Notes under the pieces: generated by a model
What the model saw: only the letters and a program-made list of their open reading frames with translations
Databases searched by the model: none
What the model was told of the DNA's origin: nothing
DNA from: Spirosoma sp.
GTDB lineage: Bacteria > Bacteroidota > Bacteroidia > Cytophagales > Spirosomataceae
Reading direction: 5' to 3'
DNA: 64,000 bases
NCBI RefSeq assembly: GCF_026391055.1
Contig: NZ_JAPLET010000030.1
Coordinates: 558,001-622,000, forward strand
Made by a program: the position numbers and the translations under genes
Shown: positions 26,226-34,520 of the stretch, in pieces
Layout of the letters: every line of letters begins with the position of its first letter
Position numbering within the stretch: the stretch's first letter is position 1

Positions 26226-26678
26226 ATGAAACTCCCACTACAGCTACTCCTGGCGCTGACACTATCAGTATTCTCCTGCAAAAAGGCATCTGATAACCTT
26301 ATCCCCGCCACTGCCACACCCACCTTTGATGTAAAAGGGGTTATGGCTACCGGTAGTTGGACGGTTGGCAGTTTCCGACAACGGACAGAAGATAAATCGT
26401 CCGGTTTTAAAGGAATCACATTCGTTTTTTCTGCCGATGGCACGGTCACCGCTACAGAAAACAACAAGACAACAAAAGGAACGTGGGTTTACTCACCGGC
26501 GGTGACGTATTATGGTGGAAATGGCCTATCGTCTTTAACCATCAATATAGGAACATCGAAACCGTTCGATCTACTGAACGCAACCTGGAATATTAACGCA
26601 GCTTCGACCACCTCGGGCTTAAAACTAGACAACAAAGAGCCCGCCGAAGACGAGCATGTGGAATTTGTGAGACTATAA
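26226..26678 (+). CDS. Lipocalin-like lipoprotein, uncharacterised
   Basis: 150 residues. A lipoprotein signal ends in SVFSCKK (Cys19), so the protein is likely membrane-anchored. The mature part has the small antiparallel pattern of Bacteroidota lipocalin-like proteins: GSWTVGSFRQRTEDKS, ITFVFSADGTVTATENN, TKGTWVYSP and a late LLNATWNIN. Function unknown. It is convergent with the secreted protein gene ending at 26690, 11 bp away. Confidence 0.72.
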   Translation: MKLPLQLLLALTLSVFSCKKASDNLIPATATPTFDVKGVMATGSWTVGSFRQRTEDKSSGFKGITFVFSADGTVTATENNKTTKGTWVYSPAVTYYGGNGLSSLTINIGTSKPFDLLNATWNINAASTTSGLKLDNKEPAEDEHVEFVRL

Positions 26679-26689
26679 GCCAGGAGCAC

Positions 26690-27193
26690 TTAGCTGTTTT
26701 TTTTGAACACGACCCGTTGCAGGTTGTCGACCGAGTAGTTCGTAACGCCCTGACTTGGCTCGGGCTGTTTCTTCCCGGATGTTACCTCAAAAATAAGCCT
26801 GTCGCCTAGTAACTCATAAGTCGATGTCAGGACAATTCCCTGTGTTTCGAAGACGCTGTACAGCTTGTTCCCGAACAGGTAATCGGCTAACACGACCCCG
26901 TCTCCTTCGTCGGTAACGTATTCGTGTTTAGCGGCATCTTTCAGGCGCAGCGTGTAATCTTTGACGACCGGCATTTTACTAGACAGATACTCGGTTTTCC
27001 AGGCCCAGGCTTTTCTTGGTTCGGCGACTGTTACCGTCAGGCGTACCGGAACACTGTCTTTAAGTGTGCCTTTGCTATATATGTGCATGGTGCCTGTCCA
27101 GGTACCCACGCAGGCATCAGCAAAAGCAGACTGTGCCCGGAGTTGGTAGCTGAGTACCAGACTGACAATGAATATGAGGGCAAATCGTGTCAT
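26690..27193 (-). CDS. Hypothetical secreted protein
   Basis: 167 residues from ATG 27193, giving a signal peptide (MTRFALIFIVSLVLSYQLRA). The mature part contains FADACVGTWTGTMHIYSKG, VRLTVTVAEPRKAWAWKTEY, GVVLADYLFGNKLYSVFE and LIFEVTSGKKQ, a beta-rich pattern resembling lipocalin-like or DUF-type small envelope proteins. I do not recognise a named family. It lies 65 bp downstream of the DUF1684 gene and may be co-transcribed. The open frame reaches 27262 but would overlap the DUF1684 stop. Confidence 0.65.
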   Translation of the reverse strand: MTRFALIFIVSLVLSYQLRAQSAFADACVGTWTGTMHIYSKGTLKDSVPVRLTVTVAEPRKAWAWKTEYLSSKMPVVKDYTLRLKDAAKHEYVTDEGDGVVLADYLFGNKLYSVFETQGIVLTSTYELLGDRLIFEVTSGKKQPEPSQGVTNYSVDNLQRVVFKKNS

Positions 27194-27258
27194 AGAGGCA
27201 GGACGGTTAAGCGGATAAATCGGACAGGGCAGTAAACAGACCGCCGGCAATAAGGGCA

Positions 27259-27870
27259 TCAATGCACTTTCCCATAGGCTTTTTCGCCTGCTTCCACGGC
27301 AACGGATAGCGTGTTATTTTGGGGGGGAATCGGGCAGGGATACCCTTCCTGAAAGGCACAATAGGGATTATAGGCTTTATTAAAATCGATGGTTACGCGG
27401 CCGTCTTTGATATCGCCTGTTCGCAGGTCGATGTAGCGGCCGCCCCCGTAGGTTTCTTTACCCGAGGTGGCATCTTTAAACGGCAGGAACAGGTAATCGC
27501 GGTATTCGGGCATCCGAATTACGTTCAGATTCCGGTACAAAGTCAATTGTTGTTTTTGGCCGTTCAATACGAAGGTCAGCACCGCATAGGCCACGTGCGA
27601 CCTTGTCTGTCCATTGTACGTTGGCATCTCGAACGGTTCGGCATTAGGTATCCGCTCCGCTGTAGCTATCACCCGATAAGTGGAATCGGGCGAGTAAAAC
27701 TGCACATAGGCCAGGTCGGCCTCAACCTTGATTGGCCCTCCTGCCGACGCCATCAAGTCTTTTTTATACGTTTCGCGATGCCGGGCAAGCTGCTCGGCAA
27801 AAGGCGTTTGAGCAACAGAAACCGTCGTTAGAAATGAACTCAGTAGAACGAAGAGAAAACGCATAGCCAA
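27259..27870 (-). CDS. DUF1684 family secreted protein
   Basis: 203 residues with a signal peptide (FLFVLLSSFLTTVSVAQ). The family pattern is complete: EQLARHRETYKKDLMA, LAYVQFYSPDSTYRVIATAE, HVAYAVLTFVLNGQKQQLTL, LFLPFKDATSGKETYGGGRY, then TIDFNKAYNPYCAFQEGYPC and an ending with SVAVEAGEKAYG. The protein family has no known activity; the strictly conserved YNPYCA/CPIPP region near the end looks like an active or binding site. A small secreted protein gene follows downstream. Confidence 0.85.
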   Translation of the reverse strand: MAMRFLFVLLSSFLTTVSVAQTPFAEQLARHRETYKKDLMASAGGPIKVEADLAYVQFYSPDSTYRVIATAERIPNAEPFEMPTYNGQTRSHVAYAVLTFVLNGQKQQLTLYRNLNVIRMPEYRDYLFLPFKDATSGKETYGGGRYIDLRTGDIKDGRVTIDFNKAYNPYCAFQEGYPCPIPPQNNTLSVAVEAGEKAYGKVH

Positions 27871-27939
27871 TCAGTTAATCACGTACTCCCGACCGATGGC
27901 AGGAAAAGCACAAAGATACAGTCTGAAAACATACTAGCC

Positions 27940-28713
27940 TCAGCTATAACTGCCGTCCCCCCGCACACCTCCGAACTGATCGGCGACATAGCGCTTGTAT
28001 ACTTTACCAATGGATAACTCTTTCAGACCGATCCAAATGGTGTCTGCTTCCATCCGGTCTACATACATCGTGTTTACGATATTCGACCGGCTAATACGAA
28101 CAAACTGCCGTTTTGGCAAACGCTCCTCCGCTTCTTTCATGGTCAGGCGGGTCACGTAGGTTTTCGATTTGGTAATGACTTTCAGGTAATTCTCTAAACT
28201 TTCGATATAATGGATATCGGCGTGCGGAATCATCTGCCGGTCGCCCCCGACCATACATGAGAAATAGTCCGTTTCTGCTGAGGCAAGCGGGAGCAGCACC
28301 ACTGGTCGCCCGCCATCTTTCTGATGCGTCCCCAAGAAGCGATACGTGACATAAACGCCCAGCCCGGTAAGGGTGTACACCCAAAAATTAACCAGATACG
28401 GTAATGACCGGGATATATTAAACTGGGTCAACAGAATAAAATTCAGGTTGAACGAGCCCAGTGTCATAAGCAGAAAAAGCCATCCAAAATAAACCGCTTT
28501 TCGACCTTGCAGGAACTGGCGCTCAAACAGGATTCGGTTGTGAAAAACGATCCACCCATATAAAAGCACCAGGTATAGATAAGGCGATAGCTTGGCAAAT
28601 CCCGGCCGCTCACCGATGGCATACAGATCGCTCAGGTAGTGAACCAGCAACAGCCCCGTCAACCCCAGCAGGTTGCGCACAACAAAATGGTTCAGGAACT
28701 GACTCGGTTTCAT
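27940..28713 (-). CDS. Membrane-anchored LytTR family DNA-binding regulator
   Basis: 257 residues. Four hydrophobic segments fill residues about 12-130 (LLGLTGLLLVHYLSDLYAIG, LYLVLLYGWIVFHN, WLFLLMTLGSFNLNFILLTQ, LVNFWVYTLTGLGVYVTY). A LytTR DNA-binding domain spans about 155-250 (IHYIESLENYLKVITKSKTY, KRQFVRISRSNIVNTMYVDR). It combines sensor membrane part and DNA binding in one chain, with no receiver domain. The divergent membrane protein gene at 28874 is a plausible target. Confidence 0.87.
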   Translation of the reverse strand: MKPSQFLNHFVVRNLLGLTGLLLVHYLSDLYAIGERPGFAKLSPYLYLVLLYGWIVFHNRILFERQFLQGRKAVYFGWLFLLMTLGSFNLNFILLTQFNISRSLPYLVNFWVYTLTGLGVYVTYRFLGTHQKDGGRPVVLLPLASAETDYFSCMVGGDRQMIPHADIHYIESLENYLKVITKSKTYVTRLTMKEAEERLPKRQFVRISRSNIVNTMYVDRMEADTIWIGLKELSIGKVYKRYVADQFGGVRGDGSYS

Positions 28714-28873
28714 TCAGGCAAATTACAACCCGAACGATAGAACACCAGCAGGAACGTGACAAACGGCTTTTGTCACAGACAATGGCACCCGGTCACTCAA
28801 TCCTTGCGGTAGCTGCGGCAACAAGCCACTTTTGAGCATCCTCCGGCAAACATCAACATCCGGACGCTCGTTT

Positions 28874-29566
28874 ATGCAAACGCTTCATACGCTTACCATT
28901 CTTACGCATGTCAGCTTTGGGACCCTTGGGCTATTCCTTGGTCTGCTGGCGTTGGGCTATCGGAATAAATCCCGACAACATATCCGTTACGGACGCTATT
29001 TTCTGTACACCCTGACGGTCGTTGTCGTTACGGCATTCATCGGCATTCTTTTCTTTCGGTCCAGTTCCTTTTTGCTCATGCTTACCCTACTCGGTGGCTA
29101 CGTTGGGTTTTCCGGTTACCGAGCCGTTCGGCTCCGCGAGCGGCAGACTACTCCGCTGGATGTTTCAATTACGCTAATCGTGCTTGTGGCGAGTGGCCTA
29201 TACCTGCGGAGGCTACAGGCAGGAGACATCAACTGGTCTCCGGCCGTCGTCTACCCAACACTTTCCGCGCTGATGTTGGTGACTGGATATGATTTAATAA
29301 AGCATTTCTGGCTCTACAAACGGCTCAGAACATGGTGGCTTTATGAACACATTTACAAAATGCTATCGGCCTATAGCGCTGTTCTATCGGCCTTTTCGGG
29401 CACGGTACTTCCGCAATTCAAACCTTATAGCCAGATTCTGCCGTCGGTACTCTGCGTAAGCGCCATCCTCTACTTTATCCGAAAACAATCCCGAAGGCCT
29501 GCTGCAAATACAGGTTACGCACAGATACGCACCCGCGACAGGCGGATATCCGACCGATTTAACTGA
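28874..29566 (+). CDS. Multi-pass membrane protein, DUF2306-like
   Basis: 230 residues from ATG 28874. About seven hydrophobic helices are visible, beginning LTILTHVSFGTLGLFLGLLA and continuing YFLYTLTVVVVTAFIGILFF, LLMLTLLGGYVGFSGYRAVR and LDVSITLIVLVASGLYL. A late segment LYEHIYKMLSAYSAVLSAFS carries a conserved-looking histidine. It resembles DUF2306-type or heme-handling-like membrane proteins, but the assignment is weak. It diverges from the LytTR membrane regulator. Its last 52 bases overlap the convergent small gene at 29515. Confidence 0.7.
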   Translation: MQTLHTLTILTHVSFGTLGLFLGLLALGYRNKSRQHIRYGRYFLYTLTVVVVTAFIGILFFRSSSFLLMLTLLGGYVGFSGYRAVRLRERQTTPLDVSITLIVLVASGLYLRRLQAGDINWSPAVVYPTLSALMLVTGYDLIKHFWLYKRLRTWWLYEHIYKMLSAYSAVLSAFSGTVLPQFKPYSQILPSVLCVSAILYFIRKQSRRPAANTGYAQIRTRDRRISDRFN

Positions 29567-29712
29567 CGCTGCATTTCGGCGAAAACACAGTCAATAGCTT
29601 CGTCCGGATCGTTGGCCGAAACGGACAGATCTTCATCCAGACGGAGGTTTTGTTTCATCTCATCCAGTACGTCGAAGACGACCCGGATCAACTGTTTCTT
29701 TTTAGTAGCCAT
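29515..29712 (-). CDS. Small hypothetical protein
   Basis: 65 residues from ATG 29712 (MATKKKQLIRVVFDVLDEMK). It is charged, probably helical, with no signal or membrane segment and no recognised family. Its last 52 bases run antisense to the end of the membrane protein gene, which is unusual for this otherwise well-spaced window, so one of the two 3' ends may be slightly off. It is listed because its composition looks coding. Confidence 0.5.
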   Translation of the reverse strand: MATKKKQLIRVVFDVLDEMKQNLRLDEDLSVSANDPDEAIDCVFAEMQRQLNRSDIRLSRVRICA

Positions 29713-29843
29713 AGTAGTAAGGAAGTTAATTCTGTTCAGCCATTGCCGACAGCCCAAAATTAACACCTGACTACTATAGTTGTATTATATATAGCAAAAT
29801 AATATCATAAACAGGCTGACCGGTCCGGTCCCTACGTCACTAG

Positions 29844-30500
29844 CTACCTATGTATGTTGGCTTCCTCTTCCCAAAAGGCACATAAAGTCTGCTTGAGCGA
29901 AAAAATCAGTCCGTAACAGGCCAGTTGGTGCCGGTACGACTTGTACTGCGCCACTACCTGCGGGAAAGACCGCAAACAAGCCGAAGCAAATGCTGACACA
30001 TCCAGCAGCGACAGCACATCGCCATTGGTCAGGACTGCCCAGTCGTGCTGGCTAAGCTGTGGTTCTTCTACCGTGTATTTCTGTCCTTCAGCATCCACAC
30101 CGGCTTGCAGATAATGTCCGTAAGCCGCCAGCAGAAACGTTAATGACGATACGTCTTTACCTTGCTGGAGCCGGTCAAGCAGAATGGGAATAACCAATGA
30201 CGAGAACTTGGAAGCCCCATCCCGGCACAATTGATCCAGCGGAAGATTTTCGTCCGAGTTAGCCAAATAGGCCATGAACGAGTTGATATCGTCTTCCAGA
30301 CTGATGGAAAGAGGAACTTTGGATTTAGCCGTTGTTGCTAGAAAAGCCCGTACATACGCACTAATAAAATTGTCTTCCATAGCTTCGTGTACGGTTCGGT
30401 ACCCGGCCAGAAATGCCGGATAAGCCAGTACGCTGTGGGCCGCCTTCAGGCTGATGCCATCAGGCAATTCCGTCGATACTTCCTGAATGGTTGTGAACAT
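29844..30500 (-). CDS. C-terminal half of a mannitol dehydrogenase family protein (N-terminal domain missing)
   Basis: 218 residues. The segment KAAHSVLAYPAFLAGYRTVH, then EAMEDNFISAYVRAF, CRDGASKFSSLVIPILLDRL and LTFLLAAYGHYLQAG, follows the C-terminal domain of mannitol-2-dehydrogenase/fructuronate reductases, including the usual lysine in K-(AV)-H and the DGxSK motif. The N-terminal Rossmann domain (about 250 residues) is absent and no trace of it is seen upstream, so the protein cannot bind NAD in the usual way. It is either a remnant or a stand-alone derivative; the frame itself is uninterrupted. A LacI regulator lies nearby. Confidence 0.72.
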   Translation of the reverse strand: MFTTIQEVSTELPDGISLKAAHSVLAYPAFLAGYRTVHEAMEDNFISAYVRAFLATTAKSKVPLSISLEDDINSFMAYLANSDENLPLDQLCRDGASKFSSLVIPILLDRLQQGKDVSSLTFLLAAYGHYLQAGVDAEGQKYTVEEPQLSQHDWAVLTNGDVLSLLDVSAFASACLRSFPQVVAQYKSYRHQLACYGLIFSLKQTLCAFWEEEANIHR

Positions 30501-30540
30501 ACGGATTCGATGATTAAAGTTTTTGAGTCAATTGAGGGAT

Positions 30541-30720
30541 GTGCCACATAGGAATACCGCGATGAAGCGCGGGCAGACTAGCCCACGTCAGTTCTTCATC
30601 GCGTTCAGGTTCGGACACGATTGTTTATCCTAACCCTACGAAGTGGCTGGCCGGTACCGGTCTCAGACCGGTAATCCATGCGTCGTGGCTGCCTGTTGGA
30701 GACAGGCAATTACGCAAACA
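30541..30720. repeat. Cluster of short palindromes
   Basis: Three hairpins in about 180 bp: CGCGATGAAG...CTTCATCGCG, ACCGGTCT-C-AGACCGGT, and GCCTGT-TGGAG-ACAGGC. They fill most of the gap upstream of the truncated dehydrogenase gene. Confidence 0.5.
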
Positions 30721-30767
30721 GGAAAAAAGGTGCTTACAACTAGCTCCGGGCAATGCCGCTCCGGTTA

Positions 30768-31091
30768 CTAGGCAAAGAAACTGGGGCGTCTGAACGTACC
30801 CGCTGGTTGCCAGCTAGCATCCCGACGGCGCAACGACTGGGCAATCGTAATGATTTGATCGGCCAGTTTACCCTGCTCTTCAATGGTTCCCGTCGTGTAG
30901 ATCTGCTGACGGCTGGGTTCCCATTCGAACAGTTCCGTTTTGTCATCGTAGATACCGATGGGTACTCGTTTTGTGTTTGTTGACAGATTTTGCAAAAGAG
31001 ACACCGCTTCCGCATGGGTAGAGGCCCCAATGTGATGGTACTGTCCTTTAAGCATATATAAAACTGAAAAACGATTCATGGTTGTAGTCAT
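30768..31091 (-). CDS. Hypothetical protein
   Basis: 107 residues from ATG 31091; starts at 31118 and 31079 (MNRFSVLYMLKGQ) are also possible. The sequence RFSVLYMLKGQYHHIGASTH, EAVSLLQNLSTNTKRVPIGI and YDDKTELFEWEPSRQQIY suggests a small alpha/beta protein; no family is recognised. It has no signal or membrane segment. The surrounding stretch (29.8-31.5 kb) holds a truncated gene and palindromes and looks eroded, so expression is uncertain. Confidence 0.5.
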   Translation of the reverse strand: MTTTMNRFSVLYMLKGQYHHIGASTHAEAVSLLQNLSTNTKRVPIGIYDDKTELFEWEPSRQQIYTTGTIEEQGKLADQIITIAQSLRRRDASWQPAGTFRRPSFFA

Positions 31092-31175
31092 TAATGTTTG
31101 TCGATGCTGGCTTTTCATCCACGATCCGCATTTGGCAGGATAAAGCCGCTTTTTGTTTTTACTCTTCTCGTCGAA

Positions 31176-31511
31176 CTACCGGTTAGTAACCAGAAATGAA
31201 CCACCAAATGGTGTCTGGGTACGACTCAGTGCTTCAAACACATCCGCATGTTGGGCGATGAATGCCAATACAGATTTCTGCAACGACGCGCGCAGGCCCG
31301 TTATGTCTCTGTGTCCGATGCTATTATATATAGGTTCCATTTTTTCTCGCTTGTTTAGGGTCCGCGCTGGAGAAGTTTTCGTTCTGATCTCCTCTTGCCG
31401 TCGAACCGGATTCATTTCATTTTGATGGAATCGGCGGGCTACTTCTCCCAACAATTCCCAGCACATTTTCCCTGATTCGCGCTGTAAGCTACTCGTACTA
31501 AGGCTGTTCAC
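31176..31511 (-). CDS. Small hypothetical protein
   Basis: 111 residues if it starts at 31511, or 54 if at ATG 31340 (MEPIYNSIGHRDITGLRASL). The C-terminal part (QKSVLAFIAQHADVFEALSR) is helical and looks coding; the N-terminal half is basic and less convincing. No family is recognised. It diverges from the LacI gene, so the operator-like palindrome at 31555-31570 could also control it. Confidence 0.35.
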   Translation of the reverse strand: MNSLSTSSLQRESGKMCWELLGEVARRFHQNEMNPVRRQEEIRTKTSPARTLNKREKMEPIYNSIGHRDITGLRASLQKSVLAFIAQHADVFEALSRTQTPFGGSFLVTNR

Positions 31512-31554
31512 GCTACAGGTATTTCAGCTATAAAACCCCTGCATAGCCGGATTG

Positions 31555-31570
31555 GTTTAAACGTTTAAAC
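31555..31570. promoter_or_regulatory. LacI-type operator candidate 1
   Basis: A perfect 16-bp palindrome, GTTTAAACGTTTAAAC, with the central CG typical of LacI-family operators. It lies in the divergent region upstream of the LacI gene and is related to the site at 31704-31719. Confidence 0.6.
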
Positions 31571-31703
31571 GCCAGACGGCTAAAATGACTAAAGTTCTTT
31601 ATATTCCCCCGTAAACAAATAAGAATAGTACAAATAACGTCACATTTATATTGATTTTTTGTGATTTTACGGCGGTTAGTAAAGTAGTCTAAACAAGGTC
31701 AAT

Positions 31704-31719
31704 GTTTAAACGATTAAAT
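31704..31719 (+). promoter_or_regulatory. LacI-type operator candidate 2
   Basis: GTTTAAACGATTAAAT is a near-palindrome around CG whose left half equals that of the site at 31555. It covers the place where the -33 element of the LacI gene promoter (with -7 at 31738-31745) would be, so binding would block transcription: probable autorepression. Confidence 0.55.
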
Positions 31720-31737
31720 TATTAATTGGCTTTTTCT

Positions 31738-31745
31738 TATGTTTG
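31738..31745 (+). promoter_or_regulatory. -7 element candidate for the LacI gene
   Basis: TATGTTTG fits TAnnTTTG exactly. The ATG at 31752 is only seven bases further, which implies a very short leader or leaderless message. Confidence 0.45.
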
Positions 31746-31751
31746 CCAGCT

Positions 31752-32774
31752 ATGACTAAAAAGACATCATTGAAAGATATTGCCCAAACGGTGGGTGTTT
31801 CAACCGCCCTCGTTTCGTATGTGCTTAACAATCAAAAAGAAAACAGAATAAATAAGCTGGTGGCTAAAAGGATCAGGGAAGTGGCCGAAGAACTGAACTA
31901 CCGGCCTAACCAGATTGCTAAAAGCCTCAAAACGAACAAGACATACACCATTGGGCTAGTCGTAGCGGATATTTCCAACCCATTCTCTTCGTCGCTCGCT
32001 CGTATTATTGAAGATGAAGCTGATAAATTCAATTATACCGTGCTCTTTGGCAGCTCGGACGAAAAACCTCAGAAGGCCCAGAAGCTCATTTCGGCACTGC
32101 TTAACCGGCAGGTCGATGGATTACTGATTTCTCCGCCGGAAGGCTACGAGCCACAACTTACTGAATTACAGAACCAGGGCATTCCCTTTGTGCTCATCGA
32201 CCGGTACTTTCCTGACCTTAAAACCAATTATGTAGCTCTGGACAATTCCGAAGCGATTCACAAAGCCGTTCAGCATCTGCTCGATTCCGGTTATGAGCGA
32301 GTGGGTATGGTTACCTTCCACACAAGTCTGTTTACGATTAATGAGCGTAAACGCGGGTATTTAGCAGCCCTCAAAGAGAACAAAATCCCGTTTCGTAAAA
32401 CCTGGCTAAAAGAATTACCGATTGATGCTTCCGGGCCAGCGATTGCCAAAGCGGTCGACGATCTGCTCAGAGGCCAGAAACCCGTCGACGCTATTTTGTT
32501 TGCGTCCAATACCCTCGCTCTTTACGGCCTGCAACAGATCAACGCCCTACAATTGACCGTCCCCGAACAGGTCGCCGTCGTGAGCATCGACCAGGCCGAA
32601 TCGTATAACTTGTTCCGGACCCCAATTACCTATATCAGGCAACCCTTGCTGGCAATGGGTCAACTGGCCACTAAAATTCTATTGGAGAGCATCAAAAAAA
32701 ATAACACCACCACGCAGGTCAATCTGGAAGGCGAACTGGTAATACAGGAATCGACTCGGCCGGTTAACGGATGA
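31752..32774 (+). CDS. LacI family transcriptional regulator
   Basis: 340 residues from ATG 31752. The N-terminal helix-turn-helix and hinge helix (TSLKDIAQTVGVSTALVSYV, NYRPNQIAKSLKTNKTYTIG) are followed by a periplasmic-binding-protein-like sensor (VVADISNPFSSSLARIIEDE, NRQVDGLLISP, FVLIDRYFP, LFASNTLALYG). Members bind palindromes with a central CG and release them on binding a sugar-type ligand. Two matching palindromes lie upstream. The TTG at 31743 is part of the -7 element and is not the start. The neighbouring mannitol-dehydrogenase fragment hints at a former sugar-acid locus; the effector is unknown. Confidence 0.92.
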   Translation: MTKKTSLKDIAQTVGVSTALVSYVLNNQKENRINKLVAKRIREVAEELNYRPNQIAKSLKTNKTYTIGLVVADISNPFSSSLARIIEDEADKFNYTVLFGSSDEKPQKAQKLISALLNRQVDGLLISPPEGYEPQLTELQNQGIPFVLIDRYFPDLKTNYVALDNSEAIHKAVQHLLDSGYERVGMVTFHTSLFTINERKRGYLAALKENKIPFRKTWLKELPIDASGPAIAKAVDDLLRGQKPVDAILFASNTLALYGLQQINALQLTVPEQVAVVSIDQAESYNLFRTPITYIRQPLLAMGQLATKILLESIKKNNTTTQVNLEGELVIQESTRPVNG

Positions 32775-32871
32775 TGGAATACCGACCGGGCCAGTCGGTC
32801 GATTGGAATCTGATAGCGCTTACACCACATACATTGTTTACCGGCTCCCGGAAACAGCCATCGAATCCAGT

Positions 32872-34383
32872 TTACCGTTTCAAAAATTCCTGTAGGCGTA
32901 GTGTGCCGTCGCCCAGCATAATTTGCTGAGCCGAATAGGCCTCCCGAAAGCTTTTGAAATTTTCGACGGTATAAGGCATAGTCATGGGGGCAAAATGAGC
33001 GGTTCCAATGGAGCTACCTTCAGTGAGCAGACGGGCTTCGAGCTGGTCGGCCCGGCCGAGTGCCGTTTGACCCATTCCGCCCTGAGGAGCCGTTGCCCCG
33101 GCGAAAATCAAGACATTATTGGCTTTATTATAGAGAAATTCTGTGCCCAGATTAGGGGTGTTGTCAATAGCGGCTGTATTGCAGGAATGTTCAAGCAAAA
33201 AGACAGGTTTGATAGCTGCCCGGCGGGCATAGTTTACATCAATCAAAATACTTCCCCACTCGTTAAAACTACCAAACGAAACCGTGTTTCCATGCGCTCC
33301 GATGCTGGCAACGTCATATTTATTGGTGAGCATTTCCTGTTCATAGCTTACCTGCGAGGTCGGAAACCTGGCCAAATCGCCCAGTGTATTGTCGATACCT
33401 ACGTAAAAGTTACCACGCTTTGCCAGAGCTGTATAATATTCGTCGCGGATAATCTTGTACTGGCTGGCATACAGGGCCTCTGTCGTGATTCGGCTGCCCA
33501 GGACAGGCTTAATGAACCCCTTCTGAAGTTGAGTTACCTGCGTTCGGTAAGCATGGTTTTTAGTCAGATAGTCCCGAATGGAGGCAATGGTTTGGGCTTT
33601 GCTCTGGTAAAAAGGCAAAATGGACGTCCAGATTTCAGTTTCGACCCGCCCCGTGTGTGCATCAATGGCCATGTTTGCGGGTTGACCGGCATTCGTAAAC
33701 TGCCCATCGAGGTCCATGTAAAACTGCATCGAAAGTCCCCGGTAGGGTGTCGACGGCGGGTAGATATATTGAGCGGATGGGATGGGCGTTTGTCCAACAA
33801 AAAGCACCCCTTCCAGTCGGGGCGTCAGGTCCGTAAAATAGGTCTGAATTCGTTTTCGTAAATCAATAGGTTGCTGTTCAAGCCTGGGATGCATAACGAC
33901 CCGGTATCCATCATTGACCATGTCGTTGAACCAGACATTAAGCGATTGGTGCAGGTCTTTTACCAGCGTTGTGTCCAGTACTACTACTACAGATTGCTGA
34001 AAGTTTCCCTGCGGATTTATCCGTACTTCTTTTTGTAGGGATTTTTTATTGCCTTGCGCATCAGAGGCAGTCAGGGTGATATAATAAATCCCCATTTGAG
34101 CATACTGGTGTGTAGGTTCCGCTTCTCCGGAAACAGAGCCGTCACCAAAATCCCAGACGTATATGGTAGCATTTTGGGAGCTATTTTTAAAGCGTATGTT
34201 GGTATTCGTTACATATTTCTCCGCGCTATAGGAGAAGTCAGCCTCAACGGGCAAAACCGGCACGGACGGCGCTGGCGTATCCTTTGCAGGCTGACATTGA
34301 ACCAGGCCGAAGATCGCCAGAAAGGAACACAATACAACCACCAAGTGGCACTTGTTGACTCGTAAAAAATAACAATACGTCAT
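32872..34383 (-). CDS. PKD-domain lipoprotein with caspase-fold (C25/gingipain-like) peptidase domain
   Basis: 503 residues from ATG 34383. A hydrophobic signal ends near FGLVQC (Cys30, an imperfect lipobox). A PKD domain spans about 48-125 (ATIYVWDFGDGSVSGEAEPT). The rest follows the gingipain/C25 layout: VLFVGQTPIPSAQYIY, MDLDGQFTN, GRVETEIWTSILPF, then SIGAHGNTVSFG with His364 and FLLEHSCNTAAI with Cys401. The 37-residue His-Cys spacing suits a caspase-fold dyad. It would be a surface or periplasmic cysteine peptidase. The adjacent gene encodes another PKD lipoprotein predicted to be a metallopeptidase. Confidence 0.75.
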   Translation of the reverse strand: MTYCYFLRVNKCHLVVVLCSFLAIFGLVQCQPAKDTPAPSVPVLPVEADFSYSAEKYVTNTNIRFKNSSQNATIYVWDFGDGSVSGEAEPTHQYAQMGIYYITLTASDAQGNKKSLQKEVRINPQGNFQQSVVVVLDTTLVKDLHQSLNVWFNDMVNDGYRVVMHPRLEQQPIDLRKRIQTYFTDLTPRLEGVLFVGQTPIPSAQYIYPPSTPYRGLSMQFYMDLDGQFTNAGQPANMAIDAHTGRVETEIWTSILPFYQSKAQTIASIRDYLTKNHAYRTQVTQLQKGFIKPVLGSRITTEALYASQYKIIRDEYYTALAKRGNFYVGIDNTLGDLARFPTSQVSYEQEMLTNKYDVASIGAHGNTVSFGSFNEWGSILIDVNYARRAAIKPVFLLEHSCNTAAIDNTPNLGTEFLYNKANNVLIFAGATAPQGGMGQTALGRADQLEARLLTEGSSIGTAHFAPMTMPYTVENFKSFREAYSAQQIMLGDGTLRLQEFLKR

Positions 34384-34520
34384 GTCTATAACAGCTTTAT
34401 TAAGGTAACCCTGGTTGTCTACTTGCTCAGGTTGGGTGGCCATTGCCGGAACAGAGGAACATCTCCACACCGCATTAAAATAGAAAAGCAGTCCCCTGAT
34501 CTATCTTTTCAGAAAGACGC

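Noticed and set aside
32923..33861. 312-residue open frame on the plus strand
   Set aside because: It is antisense to the C25-like lipoprotein gene with its conserved His and Cys motifs, so it is a shadow.
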